Shown piece after piece: positions 32,356 to 40,985 of a stretch of 40,998 nt of DNA (within the stretch, counting starts at the first letter, position 1; each line of letters begins with the position of its first letter). Under the pieces are notes generated by a model that was not told the origin of the DNA, searched no databases, and saw only the letters and a program-made list of their open reading frames with translations. Source of the DNA: Candidatus Roizmanbacteria bacterium (lineage in GTDB: Bacteria > Patescibacteriota > Microgenomatia > UBA1406 > GWC2-37-13). The translations under genes were made by a program, and so were the position numbers. The stretch is from assembly GCA_013335175.1 (NCBI GenBank), contig JAAXWC010000004.1, positions 1 through 40,998 on the forward strand, in the 5' to 3' direction.

Positions 32356-32839
32356 AACCTAGATCGAGAAGCAATTTTTCTCCATACATTTTTCTCTCCT
32401 CAGGTAATGCCAGATATTTGTGTGTTTTATGTTCAAAAAACTGGTCATTTTGATAGCGGGGGAATACATGTAAATGATAGTGCAGAGCATGTTGATCTCC
32501 TGCCGGTTCGTTGTTTTGCACCAGCGTAATTCCCTCACACTCATATGCTTTTTTTAGAGCGGCAGTCATCTTTTTTGCGACGGCAAAAATCTGAGCTCCA
32601 ACCTCATTCGGCACATCAAAAATATTTTCATAATGAGCATTTGGCACCACTAGTATATGCCCGGGATTGTGTTCAAGAAAAAAGGAACTTATGAGTGCCG
32701 AGACCGTTTCATCGCGATAGATAAAATCCGTTTTGAGAATCAGCGTTTCTTCACTTTCAATACCCTGAATTCCTAGACAAATAGGACAACGATAGTTTTC
32801 CGGCGCATGATGAAACATAATCATATTGTAACACTTCAT
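32321..32839 (-). CDS. HIT family protein
   Basis: 172 aa (start could be 32839 or the Met at 32818). The histidine triad HYHLHVFP (H120-x-H122-x-H124) and an N-terminal C-x2-C (CPIC, residues 18-21) fit the zinc-containing HIT subgroup. These enzymes hydrolyse nucleoside phosphate bonds such as AMP-lysine or dinucleoside polyphosphates. It overlaps the convergent AAA gene by 35 bp. It is divergent from the purB-like gene, with 45 bp between the starts. Confidence 0.92.
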   Translation of the reverse strand: MKCYNMIMFHHAPENYRCPICLGIQGIESEETLILKTDFIYRDETVSALISSFFLEHNPGHILVVPNAHYENIFDVPNEVGAQIFAVAKKMTAALKKAYECEGITLVQNNEPAGDQHALHYHLHVFPRYQNDQFFEHKTHKYLALPEERKMYGEKLLLDLGFIVKNQISKVE

Positions 32840-32867
32840 CTTCCCATGAAAAAAAATAAGAAGGTGT

Positions 32868-32873
32868 TATAAT
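32868..32873 (+). promoter_or_regulatory. -10 box of purB-HAD gene
   Basis: TATAAT at 32868-32873, 11 nt before the ATG. No clear -35 at 17 bp. No Shine-Dalgarno; leaderless start expected. Confidence 0.55.
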
Positions 32874-32884
32874 GTCGAATTATT

Positions 32885-35050
32885 ATGGCAGCACCAGAAG
32901 GAAAAACGTTCGGAGCTTACGAAAATATAACTTCTCCTGAACAAAAACAGTATTTGCAAGCGATCTCAACGATAGACGGAAGGGAATATCCTTTTACCCA
33001 TGAACTGAGAGATTATGTTGGTTATGAAGCAATTCATTGGTATCGCGGTCTCGTTGAAACAGAATTCCTTGTTGCTCTCTGTGAGAATCAGTTTCCCGGA
33101 GCTCCAAAACTTTCAAAAGATGAAAAACGTGAAATTTATAGTTGCGTAACACCTCACACCTTTGACCCAAAAACAGTAGATGATATTGAACATTACGGAA
33201 GAAATGGAGTCGGGCCTACTGAGCACGATGTTAAAGCTGTTGAGCTTCACTTACGGGAATTGTTTGACAAAAAAGGTATCGGAAACTTAAAGGAATGGAT
33301 CCATTTTTCATTAACCTCAGAAGATCTCAACAATATTGCGTGGAACTTAATGATTCGCGATGCGCTGAACAATGTATGGATGCCTCACATGCTTTCTGTA
33401 ACGGATCAATTAGCAAACCTGTCAGTAACCTACGCCGACACGCCTGTAGTAGGACGAACCCATGGCATGAAAGCCTCTCCTACTACATTTGGAAAACGTT
33501 TTTCGTATCCGCTCGCTCGTCTAACTCAAGAAATGGAGTTTATTTCCGGACTCAATCTAAGTGCTAAGTTATCCGGCCCTGTAGGAAATCACAATGCCAT
33601 GAAAGAGGTGGCCCCTGATTTTGATTTTCCCGATTTCGCCAAACAATTTGTCGAAAGTATGGGGTTTGAGTATGAAGAGAATGCTACCCAAAGAAGTAAT
33701 CATATCAATATTGTCCACTTGTTTAACGAACTTGGTATTACAAATAGCATTCTCATGGACCTTTCAAATAATGTGAGACTTGGCGTGCGTGATGGGAATC
33801 TCCGAATCATTAAAAATCCATCCCATACCGGTTCGTCAGTTATGCCTCACAAAACAAATCCTTGGTTGTTCGAAGTAGGAGAAGGATATGGAGAAATTAC
33901 CGAGGCTATGATTTCATCACTTCAAAAAGGTTTACTCGAAAGTAATGATGAACGCGATTTAACAGATCATCCGTACGAACGAAGTTATGGAGAAATCATT
34001 GCACGTTTAATGATTACGCTTAACTACACAGAAGAAGGACTATCAATGTTGGAGGTAGATAAACAACACGCGCAAAAAGAACTAGAAGAGAGTTGGGAAG
34101 TATTGAGTGAAGTTATTCAAATGATCGCACGGCAACAGAATATAGAAAATAGTTACATGAAGATAAAAGCCGCCGTAAGACCGGAAGAGGCAGTTACCCA
34201 ACAACTCATTCAAGAAATAATTGAGCAAACCTTTCCTGATAATGCAGACATCCGAAACAGATTACTGGCTCTCAGTCCTGAAACCTATCTCGGGTATGCT
34301 CCTCAAATTGCGCGAGAAACGGCAATAAAATATCGAGAAGCAAAAAAACAATTGGAAAAAGGAATTCTTGATCCGGCAAAACGAATAGATGGAGTAGTTT
34401 TTGACTTTGATAATACCTTACAAATGGGGGATAAAGAAGAACTTCATGCACGGTTAACCGCAATTTCGGAAAATCTCGATTTACATTTTTCAGCCGAAGA
34501 ACTTCGAACGATAGGAATGGGTACGAGTAGTTTCACCGAAATGAAAACACTGCTTGTAAAAAACTATAATGCTCGTAATCCTCATAACCCTATTACAATA
34601 GAAGAACTGACAAATGCAAATAAACAAGTTACCGGAACCTTTGATCATTATTTTTACTTAGCAGATGGAGCTAAGGAATTATTGGATGAATTAAAGGTTA
34701 CCGGGAAAAAAATTGCTATTGTTACTACTCGTGGTCCTTCTGTGCTGAGAATTCTTGAAAAATACGGCATTACAGAACACATCGATGTCATCATTCATAG
34801 TGAAAGTCAGGAAGGTTTAAACCGAAAACCACACCCGGAACCGATAGTATTGGCGCTGGAAAAAATGAGAATTTCACCTGAACGCACCCTTATGGTGGGC
34901 GACAAACAAACCGAAGATGTCCGAGGAGCAAAAGCAGCCGGTATCAATAAAGTAGCACTGATCTCTCCAGAAAAACCAAATCGGTATGACGCACAACCCG
35001 ATCATCATTTTACTTCTCTTAGTCCGCTCATTACACTATACTGTAGATGA
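32885..35050 (+). CDS. purB: adenylosuccinate lyase fused to a HAD hydrolase
   Basis: 721 aa. Residues 1 to ~480 are adenylosuccinate lyase-like: HEL-D-YVGYEAIHWYRGLVE, FSLTSEDLN, GRTHGM, and the superfamily signature SSVMPHKTNPW at about 316-326. Residues ~500-715 are a HAD hydrolase of the phosphoglycolate-phosphatase type: VFDFDNTL near 504-511, IVTTRG, RKPHPEP and LMVGDKQTEDVRGAKAAG. The lyase releases fumarate from adenylosuccinate (and SAICAR). The HAD part likely dephosphorylates a small phosphate ester, possibly a nucleotide. The connection has no frameshift or stop, and the TGA overlaps the next start (ATGA), so both domains are read as one protein. Confidence 0.88.
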   Translation: MAAPEGKTFGAYENITSPEQKQYLQAISTIDGREYPFTHELRDYVGYEAIHWYRGLVETEFLVALCENQFPGAPKLSKDEKREIYSCVTPHTFDPKTVDDIEHYGRNGVGPTEHDVKAVELHLRELFDKKGIGNLKEWIHFSLTSEDLNNIAWNLMIRDALNNVWMPHMLSVTDQLANLSVTYADTPVVGRTHGMKASPTTFGKRFSYPLARLTQEMEFISGLNLSAKLSGPVGNHNAMKEVAPDFDFPDFAKQFVESMGFEYEENATQRSNHINIVHLFNELGITNSILMDLSNNVRLGVRDGNLRIIKNPSHTGSSVMPHKTNPWLFEVGEGYGEITEAMISSLQKGLLESNDERDLTDHPYERSYGEIIARLMITLNYTEEGLSMLEVDKQHAQKELEESWEVLSEVIQMIARQQNIENSYMKIKAAVRPEEAVTQQLIQEIIEQTFPDNADIRNRLLALSPETYLGYAPQIARETAIKYREAKKQLEKGILDPAKRIDGVVFDFDNTLQMGDKEELHARLTAISENLDLHFSAEELRTIGMGTSSFTEMKTLLVKNYNARNPHNPITIEELTNANKQVTGTFDHYFYLADGAKELLDELKVTGKKIAIVTTRGPSVLRILEKYGITEHIDVIIHSESQEGLNRKPHPEPIVLALEKMRISPERTLMVGDKQTEDVRGAKAAGINKVALISPEKPNRYDAQPDHHFTSLSPLITLYCR

Positions 35051-35619
35051 TAAAAATAATACTCACCGGTGGACCACATGCCGGGAAGACTACACTGTTA
35101 GGAGAACTCAAAAATAAACACCCAGAATATTGGTATGTGCCAGAACCAGCAACAATTGTTATTCAAAATGAGCAAAACAAAGAAACTGAAAAGCCAGGTT
35201 ATACCGGTAAGTTCCCGTGGAACAACTACGCTGAATTCGGAAAATTAGTTATCGCTGAATCCCTAAAATTAGAAGCCACTATTCCTCCCGAAAAGGAAGT
35301 CGTCATTCTTGATCGCAGTCTTGTCGATACCATTGGGTACGCTCGACTCAATAATTGTGAATTTTTGCTCAATGATTTAATTTCACATGCCGAACAAGCA
35401 CACTATTCTCTCGCGTTTTTTTGCCGACCAGTTGGTCTCTATGCAGTTTCACATGTCCGAAAAGAGACCGAGGTACAGGCTTCTCAAACCGAACAATTTT
35501 TAAAAAAAGCATACGAAGATATGCAAATCACTACGATAGAAATTCCTGCATATGGCATTCAAGAACGATGCAATCATGTAGATTTACTTATTCAATCCGC
35601 TCTACAACAAAAAAAATAG
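35047..35619 (+). CDS. AAA_28-type NTPase/kinase
   Basis: 190 aa. P-loop GGPHAGKTTL (8-17), then WYVPEPAT and later VVILDRSLVDTIGY with a likely Walker B/D-R-S motif, as in AAA_28 (NadR/thymidylate-kinase-like) proteins. It probably phosphorylates a nucleotide or cofactor precursor. It is coupled to the purB-HAD gene by an ATGA overlap, so a role in nucleotide handling is possible but inferred. Confidence 0.8.
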   Translation: MIKIILTGGPHAGKTTLLGELKNKHPEYWYVPEPATIVIQNEQNKETEKPGYTGKFPWNNYAEFGKLVIAESLKLEATIPPEKEVVILDRSLVDTIGYARLNNCEFLLNDLISHAEQAHYSLAFFCRPVGLYAVSHVRKETEVQASQTEQFLKKAYEDMQITTIEIPAYGIQERCNHVDLLIQSALQQKK

Positions 35620-35634
35620 TGGTATGATTACTTT

Positions 35635-36288
35635 ATGCAAATGAAGAAATTATTACTCGGTGGGGGAGCGGTACTCGCCATAGGTATCTTTTTGGCTGTA
35701 ATCTATGCCGTCACAAACACCCCTGCCAAAACAACCTATCATCCCGAACTCAGTAAAATAACTGCTTCAGATCATATTTCTTGGTCTCCCGATAACAAAC
35801 AAATTCTGGTTGAGTACAGCGATTTCCAATGCCCCGCGTGTAAAATCGCACATGAATATTTAAAGTCTTTTGCCACTACAAAAGAAGGGCAACAGGTGCT
35901 AAAAAAAGTAACGTTTGTCTACCGATATTATCCCTTAACGCAAATTCATCAAAATGCTTTAGCATCTGCTTATGCCGCTGAAGCTGCAGGGAAACAACAA
36001 AAGTTCAACGAAATGGCAGATGTCCTCTTTACGAAGCAAGGGGAATGGGGAACAATCTCAGACGCACCGGCAAAATTTGTTGAATACGCAAAAAGTTTAG
36101 GCCTCAATACCGATCAATTTCAAAAAGACATGACATCGCAAGAGACAGTGGCACGAATAGCCGCAGATATCAAATCGGGAGATTCGGTGGGTATAGAAGC
36201 CACCCCCACATTCTATTTGAACGGTAAAAAACTGGAATTAAACTCACCCGACGATCTAAAACAATCCTTGCTTGAGGTGAGTAAATAA
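35635..36288 (+). CDS. membrane-anchored DsbA-like thiol oxidoreductase
   Basis: 217 aa. An N-terminal membrane helix (residues 5-26, LLLGGGAVLAIGIFLAVIYA) is followed by a thioredoxin fold with active site FQCPACK (C66, C69) and the cis-Pro loop EATPTFYLNG (about 190-199), the layout of DsbA/Thioredoxin_4 family proteins such as BdbD. It would form disulfides in exported proteins. It has the first start of the downstream set; a TATGAT box lies 7 nt upstream. Substrates could be the Cys-containing exported proteins here. Confidence 0.92.
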   Translation: MQMKKLLLGGGAVLAIGIFLAVIYAVTNTPAKTTYHPELSKITASDHISWSPDNKQILVEYSDFQCPACKIAHEYLKSFATTKEGQQVLKKVTFVYRYYPLTQIHQNALASAYAAEAAGKQQKFNEMADVLFTKQGEWGTISDAPAKFVEYAKSLGLNTDQFQKDMTSQETVARIAADIKSGDSVGIEATPTFYLNGKKLELNSPDDLKQSLLEVSK

Positions 36289-36295
36289 CCGAACT

Positions 36296-37168
36296 ATGTC
36301 CTCTCAGTATTCATTCCGTTTCCATTTTTCACCCACACTTCATCCTATTCTTTTCTCTGTCCCACAAACAAACCAGTACCAAACTATTACGCATCTTACT
36401 ATACCTGCGGATAGAGAGCTTTTAGCCGTCGGGGACAATCAGGTACTATCCATTTCCCACGATACAACTGTTTCGTTTGATTATGTAGCCCATGCGATAA
36501 AACGTTCATTTTCATTAGAGTACACTCTTTTTGACTATGAAAAAAACCACATTGATAAAAATTTTTATCTCAAACCAAATCGTTTCATAGATGGATTCGA
36601 TTCAGACATCATGACTGTTTTACAACAGGTTCTCTCTGGAATACACACGAATTCTCTTTTTGAAATAATTTGGAATGTATATCAGCATGTCCTATCAGTA
36701 CTAACCTATGGAGATCCGATTACCGGTTTATATACCGTTAAACAAGCTCTTACAAAACCAAGAACCGATTGTGGAGGTTTCTCCACGCTTCTTTTGTCTT
36801 TGCTTCAATCAAAAGGTATTCCTGCACGTTTGGTAAGCGGTTTTTTTGTAAATCCAAAGCGATTCCAGAAAATCCAATCCAAACTTCTTGCACCAGAATT
36901 AAGTTTTGAAGCCTTAGCAATGCATGTCTGGGTTGAGGTGCTCTTACCAGACGGATCATGGTTTCCGATAGATCCGGCAACAGAGTGGAGGAGATCTCAT
37001 GGATTTTCAAAACGAAAGGGCGGTTTTGGAGTTACCGAAGCAGATAGATTAGTTGTTTCCTATGGCTGCGATCATATGTTTACATTCGATGAAAGAAAAA
37101 TTCAGGTAGACTTATTACAATATCCTGTCGCCGCCATGGCGTGCAAGCCCGGAATGACATACTTTTAA
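36296..37168 (+). CDS. transglutaminase-like protein
   Basis: 290 aa. Catalytic triad as in the Transglut_core family: Cys in RTDCGGFSTLLLSLL (about 158), His in MHVWVEVLLPDGSWFPIDP (about 210) and Asp in PIDPATEW (about 225). The N-terminal ~110 residues are beta-rich. No signal peptide is seen. Family members include proteases and peptide ligases; the specific role is unknown. It lies 7 nt after the DsbA-like gene and 23 bp before the aminotransferase gene, on one strand. Confidence 0.85.
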   Translation: MSSQYSFRFHFSPTLHPILFSVPQTNQYQTITHLTIPADRELLAVGDNQVLSISHDTTVSFDYVAHAIKRSFSLEYTLFDYEKNHIDKNFYLKPNRFIDGFDSDIMTVLQQVLSGIHTNSLFEIIWNVYQHVLSVLTYGDPITGLYTVKQALTKPRTDCGGFSTLLLSLLQSKGIPARLVSGFFVNPKRFQKIQSKLLAPELSFEALAMHVWVEVLLPDGSWFPIDPATEWRRSHGFSKRKGGFGVTEADRLVVSYGCDHMFTFDERKIQVDLLQYPVAAMACKPGMTYF

Positions 37169-37191
37169 CTTTTTACTTTTTAATTATCATT

Positions 37192-38400
37192 ATGCTCTCA
37201 ACCGATTTTGCACCAAACGAACAATGGGACGACGCGCTGTTCAGTTTACGATTGATGTTTCAACCCTGGAAATGGTATCATGGCACCGCAATAAAGCAAG
37301 CAGGAAAGCAACTTCAATCATATTTCTCAACAAATAGTGATACAACAGTTCACTTTTCTATCAGTGGGCGTGGGGCTTTGTATCAGCTTTTAAAAGCACT
37401 TGATCTTCCACAAAATACTCAAGTGATCGTCCAAGCCTTTACCTGTGAAGCAGTAATTCTTCCGGTACTCGCGAACCATCTTACTCCCGTTTATTGCGAT
37501 ATTGAAGAACAAACCTTTTCTATCGATCCTGTTCAATTAACAAAAGCTCTCAACTCAAATACGAAAGTAATTATACTTCAGCACACCTTTGGCATCTATC
37601 CGCATCGGGAAAAAATTCTCAAGATTGCTGAAAAAAATAGTTTGATAGTGATCGAAGACCTCGCCCATGGATGGGATATGGATAAAATGAAACAGAGTGG
37701 GGGAGAGAGCTATAAAATTCTCTCTTTTGGCCGATCCAAAGCTTTTTCTTCGGTAACTGGCGGCGCAGTTATTTCACCTAAAAACTATATTTCTCAAAAA
37801 TTAGCCACACAAGAAAAATCTCTTCGGTCGATCGGATCCCTTACCCTTATTCGCTACCTCCTTTATAAACCCTTATCTGTCCTCATCAAAAAAACCTATG
37901 ATATTTTTCTGGGTAAAATTCTGCTTTTTTTCGCTAAAAATCTTCAACTTATTTCTCCGGAACTTTCACAAAAAGAGAAGCGGGGAGTATATGATGAAAT
38001 AAATAATTTTTCCTTTCCAAACGCCTTAGCAGTGCTACTCATTCACCAGCTCAATAAATATGATCAAATATATATAAATAGAAAAATACTATGCGATAAT
38101 TACAATCGTATTTTTTCCGTAAATCATGCGTATTCTACCGGCTTATTGCGCTATCCGTTGATAGTAAAAAATAGGGGAGATGTATTAAAAAAAATGCAAA
38201 AACAAAACATATTTTTAGGAAAATGGTACGATACCCCCATAGCTCCCAAAGGCATTGATTTAGAAATAATGAGGTACAAAAAAGGGAGCTGTCCCGTGGC
38301 AGAAAAACTGTGTGCAGGAATCGTAAATCTTCCTACTACTCACTGTCATTCCGCCATTCCCGGAATTTATACAACAATGCAATGGGCTCAGCTTGCCTAA
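37192..38400 (+). CDS. DegT/DnrJ/EryC1/StrS-type aminotransferase
   Basis: 402 aa from the ATG at 37192 (MLSTDFAPNE); a GTG start at 37141 would overlap the previous gene. It has the sugar-aminotransferase features: ISGRGALYQLLKAL near residue 60, FTCEAVILPV, VIEDLAHGWD (Asp binds pyridine N) and SFGRSKAFSSVTGG with the PLP lysine at about K183. This family makes amino sugars for envelope polymers. It is in the DsbA to FemAB run of genes. Confidence 0.85.
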   Translation: MLSTDFAPNEQWDDALFSLRLMFQPWKWYHGTAIKQAGKQLQSYFSTNSDTTVHFSISGRGALYQLLKALDLPQNTQVIVQAFTCEAVILPVLANHLTPVYCDIEEQTFSIDPVQLTKALNSNTKVIILQHTFGIYPHREKILKIAEKNSLIVIEDLAHGWDMDKMKQSGGESYKILSFGRSKAFSSVTGGAVISPKNYISQKLATQEKSLRSIGSLTLIRYLLYKPLSVLIKKTYDIFLGKILLFFAKNLQLISPELSQKEKRGVYDEINNFSFPNALAVLLIHQLNKYDQIYINRKILCDNYNRIFSVNHAYSTGLLRYPLIVKNRGDVLKKMQKQNIFLGKWYDTPIAPKGIDLEIMRYKKGSCPVAEKLCAGIVNLPTTHCHSAIPGIYTTMQWAQLA

Positions 38401-38417
38401 TCTGCTACAATAACACC

Positions 38418-39443
38418 ATGGATCGTATTACTCCTATTCTCGCTCGATCAGAATGGAACTCGTTCTTTGAAAAGAACGATTCTCCTTCATTTCTTCAATC
38501 ATGGGAGTGGGGAGAGTTTCAACAAAAACTCGGGTACCATGTTGAGCGAGTAGGAATTGGAGACACAGTCTCTATACAAGCTATTGCCCAGATTATTACC
38601 GTTACTGCAAAACGCGGGTCTTTCCTGTTTATCCCACACGGGCCGATCATACAGACTCATCTTCAATATATGGAACAAGAAGAATTGTTAGCCGATCTAA
38701 CAACCTACCTAAAAAAAATAGCCCATCAACGCAACTGCACATTTCTCCGTATTGCTCCCTATGATTTAGATGCTCCTGAAAATACACAACTCTATCAAAG
38801 TCTTGGATATCAACCCGCATCCCTTTATATGCATGCAGAACACATGTGGGTATTACCACTCAATAAATCGGAGGACGAACTGCTGGCCGATATGCGAAAA
38901 ACAACTCGATACCTTGTTAAACGTGCATCCAAAGATGGGGTGGAAATAGAGAAACGTACAGATGAAGAGAGTGTAGAAATTTTTATGAAACTGTATGAAA
39001 AAACGGCAACACGTGAAAACTTTACCCCTTTTTCAAAAGAGTATATTCTTGAAGAATTTCGAGCGTTTCACAAAACGGGAAATGCCGTATTCATTTTTGG
39101 AAAAGTAAAAGAGGAATACCTTGCAGGAGCTCTTGTAGTATTCACCAAGTCTACCGGTTTTTATCATCAGGGAGCCTCAATTCATACAAAACTTCCGGTA
39201 CCGTACGCGCTGCAATGGGAAGCAATTCGAGAAGCAAAAAAACGGGGATGTAAGATTTATAACTTCTGGGGCATTGCACCCGATGAAAATAAAAAACATC
39301 CGTGGGCAGGGTTAACCCAGTTTAAAAAAGGTTTTGGAGGGATGCAAATTAATTATGTCCCCACGATGGATCTTCCCATAAAACCGGCCTATATTATTAC
39401 GAATATCTACGAGCACCTCCTCCGGTGGAGAAGGGGAGTGTAA
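38418..39443 (+). CDS. FemAB/FmhB-like aminoacyltransferase
   Basis: 341 aa from the ATG at 38418 (MDRITPILAR); a longer frame overlaps the previous gene. Recognised by FLQSWEWGEFQQKLGY (25-40), LRKTTRY-like region (DMRKTTRYLVKRASKDGVEI) and the second GNAT-like domain ending YNFWGIAPDENKKHPWAGLT, FKKGFGG. The double GNAT fold transfers amino acids from aminoacyl-tRNA to lipid II or peptides (peptidoglycan bridge). A TACAAT box lies 6 nt before the ATG. The last gene before the insertion sequence. Confidence 0.9.
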   Translation: MDRITPILARSEWNSFFEKNDSPSFLQSWEWGEFQQKLGYHVERVGIGDTVSIQAIAQIITVTAKRGSFLFIPHGPIIQTHLQYMEQEELLADLTTYLKKIAHQRNCTFLRIAPYDLDAPENTQLYQSLGYQPASLYMHAEHMWVLPLNKSEDELLADMRKTTRYLVKRASKDGVEIEKRTDEESVEIFMKLYEKTATRENFTPFSKEYILEEFRAFHKTGNAVFIFGKVKEEYLAGALVVFTKSTGFYHQGASIHTKLPVPYALQWEAIREAKKRGCKIYNFWGIAPDENKKHPWAGLTQFKKGFGGMQINYVPTMDLPIKPAYIITNIYEHLLRWRRGV

Positions 39444-39449
39444 CTCTTC

Positions 39450-39519
39450 CGTCATCCTCGTGCACACGGGCGACCGATAGACAAGTCCCCGTACAAAGTA
39501 CAATCGTCGAGGAAGATCC
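39450..39519. repeat. dispersed repeat copy, inverted relative to 21750-21815
   Basis: CGTCATCCTCGTGCACACGG through GTACAAAGTACAATCGTCGA matches, as its reverse complement, the right part of the 146-bp element at 21670-21815 over about 62 bp with a few mismatches. It lies between the FemAB-like gene and the insertion sequence. Confidence 0.75.
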
Positions 39520-39558
39520 TTGCATTTTTCACTATAATCAGTATAAACTAATTGAAAA

Positions 39559-40933
39559 ATGGTACTGAAATTACTATAGGGAAACGGTAAATTTTAGCGA
39601 TCGTGGTTCAAGAAAATATTTAACTCAAATAACCGATCTTGCTCTTTGCGTACCTTTTTTGCAAAGTCATTGTCACTCATTGCGTAGGCAATTTTGTCTA
39701 AGCCTTCCAGGGTGATTTCTTCTTTTAAATACGATTTTTCTGCTGCCTTTTCCAGCTCTTTTAGTTTCTCATACGGTGTTTTGTATTCTCCGTAAACACT
39801 CCGTTCTCTTCCTTTGGCGTCTACTTTTGTTTCGGTCACATACCCACAAGGTCTGTGATAGTTGAGGTACCGATTAAACAGTGTCGTAAAAAACACATTC
39901 ATTTCATCAACAATTTCTTTGTTCAAATGTTCATATCCAAAATTCTTTCGGATGACACTTCCATTCTTCCCTTCAATCAGTGCTTGATCGTTACAATTTT
40001 TTGTTCGGGATTTGGTTTGATGTATCAGTATTTTGTTTAGTATTGATGCCACCACTTTGTTGATGAATTCACTCCCTCGGTCCGAATGAAAATTAAATAT
40101 CACAAACGGGAATTGATCAAGTAAAATTCGAAGTGCTGGAGCGAGATATCTCTCGCTAATTTGCGGCACGCAAATTACCACCTCCCACTGGGTAATCTCA
40201 TCTACTGCGTTTATGTGATACACATCCCTTTGGTGCACTGTATCAACCCGAATCGAACCTGGCTTGTTGTTGGTTTCTGGCTTTGTCGTCTCTCCTATTG
40301 CACGTTGTACTGCCTGTGTTTTTTGTAAATATTTTGACTGATAACTATCTCGTTCTCTCAAATTATTAATATGCGATATTGATACTTTTGCGATATGTTC
40401 ATACTCTTTTTTCTTGAATGTTTCATACTCTCGTCTCAGGATCTCATGCGTTGCTCCGGCACTTAATCTAAAATGCAACTCATCAGTTGCCTCAAGCAAC
40501 TTCACATCATACGATGTATATACCCGTCGATATGCTGTTTTTCTCACATATGTTTTCTTTGTTAATGTCCCGATGAGGCATCGTTCAATCAATCGAAACA
40601 ACTGTGTATGCTTGTATCCTGTCAGTTGTTTCAGATATGAAAGTACAATCCGTTTATCTGTTTTTTTCAATTGATAGTACCCAAACCGTTCAACGGTTTC
40701 TTCAATGCAACTGTATTTTTCCTCCTGATTTTCGATTCGGAGCACCATCTTTTGTGATGACCCCACAAATGCCCGTAATTCTTCCATTGTCTCGATATGT
40801 ATGTCTTCCATTATTACTTTCATAGCTCTTGAACCCCATCATTATCGCTCATCCCTTTTTTCATTTCTACCCATAGTTTTGCATCTTTTCACTCCCTTTT
40901 TTCGATTAGTTGCAATCCCTCGTTCAGTACCAT
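39559..40933 (-). mobile_element. insertion sequence with 11-bp terminal inverted repeats
   Basis: ATGGTACTGAA (39559-39569) and TTCAGTACCAT (40923-40933) are perfect inverted repeats flanking a single DDE transposase gene, 1375 bp in all. No clear target-site duplication is seen at these borders, so the true ends may be slightly different. Sequence between the transposase start and the right end (40824-40922) holds nothing else that I can recognise. Confidence 0.75.
39594..40823 (-). CDS. DDE (rve) transposase
   Basis: 409 aa. An N-terminal helical DNA-binding region (residues 35-160) precedes an integrase core with D194 (IRVDTVH), D248 (FNFHSDRGSEF) and E284 (NDQALIEGKNGSV), the DDE triad with the usual D-G-S-E-F context. 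The C-terminus is charged and helical. It resembles IS481/ISNCY-type transposases of CPR genomes; the exact family is not assigned. The frame is intact, so it may be active. Contrast: the IS30 copy at 3830 is broken. Confidence 0.9.
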   Translation of the reverse strand: MKVIMEDIHIETMEELRAFVGSSQKMVLRIENQEEKYSCIEETVERFGYYQLKKTDKRIVLSYLKQLTGYKHTQLFRLIERCLIGTLTKKTYVRKTAYRRVYTSYDVKLLEATDELHFRLSAGATHEILRREYETFKKKEYEHIAKVSISHINNLRERDSYQSKYLQKTQAVQRAIGETTKPETNNKPGSIRVDTVHQRDVYHINAVDEITQWEVVICVPQISERYLAPALRILLDQFPFVIFNFHSDRGSEFINKVVASILNKILIHQTKSRTKNCNDQALIEGKNGSVIRKNFGYEHLNKEIVDEMNVFFTTLFNRYLNYHRPCGYVTETKVDAKGRERSVYGEYKTPYEKLKELEKAAEKSYLKEEITLEGLDKIAYAMSDNDFAKKVRKEQDRLFELNIFLNHDR

Positions 40934-40956
40934 CTTCCGTTATACAATTCTTAATC

Positions 40957-40985
40957 TTGATCTTTTTTATGTCTTATAGTATAAT
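40957..40985 (+). promoter_or_regulatory. promoter for a gene starting at 40994
   Basis: TTGATC (40957-40962), 17-bp spacer, TATAAT (40980-40985), then ATG at 40994, 8 nt later. Only five bases of the presumed leaderless gene are inside the window. Confidence 0.6.
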
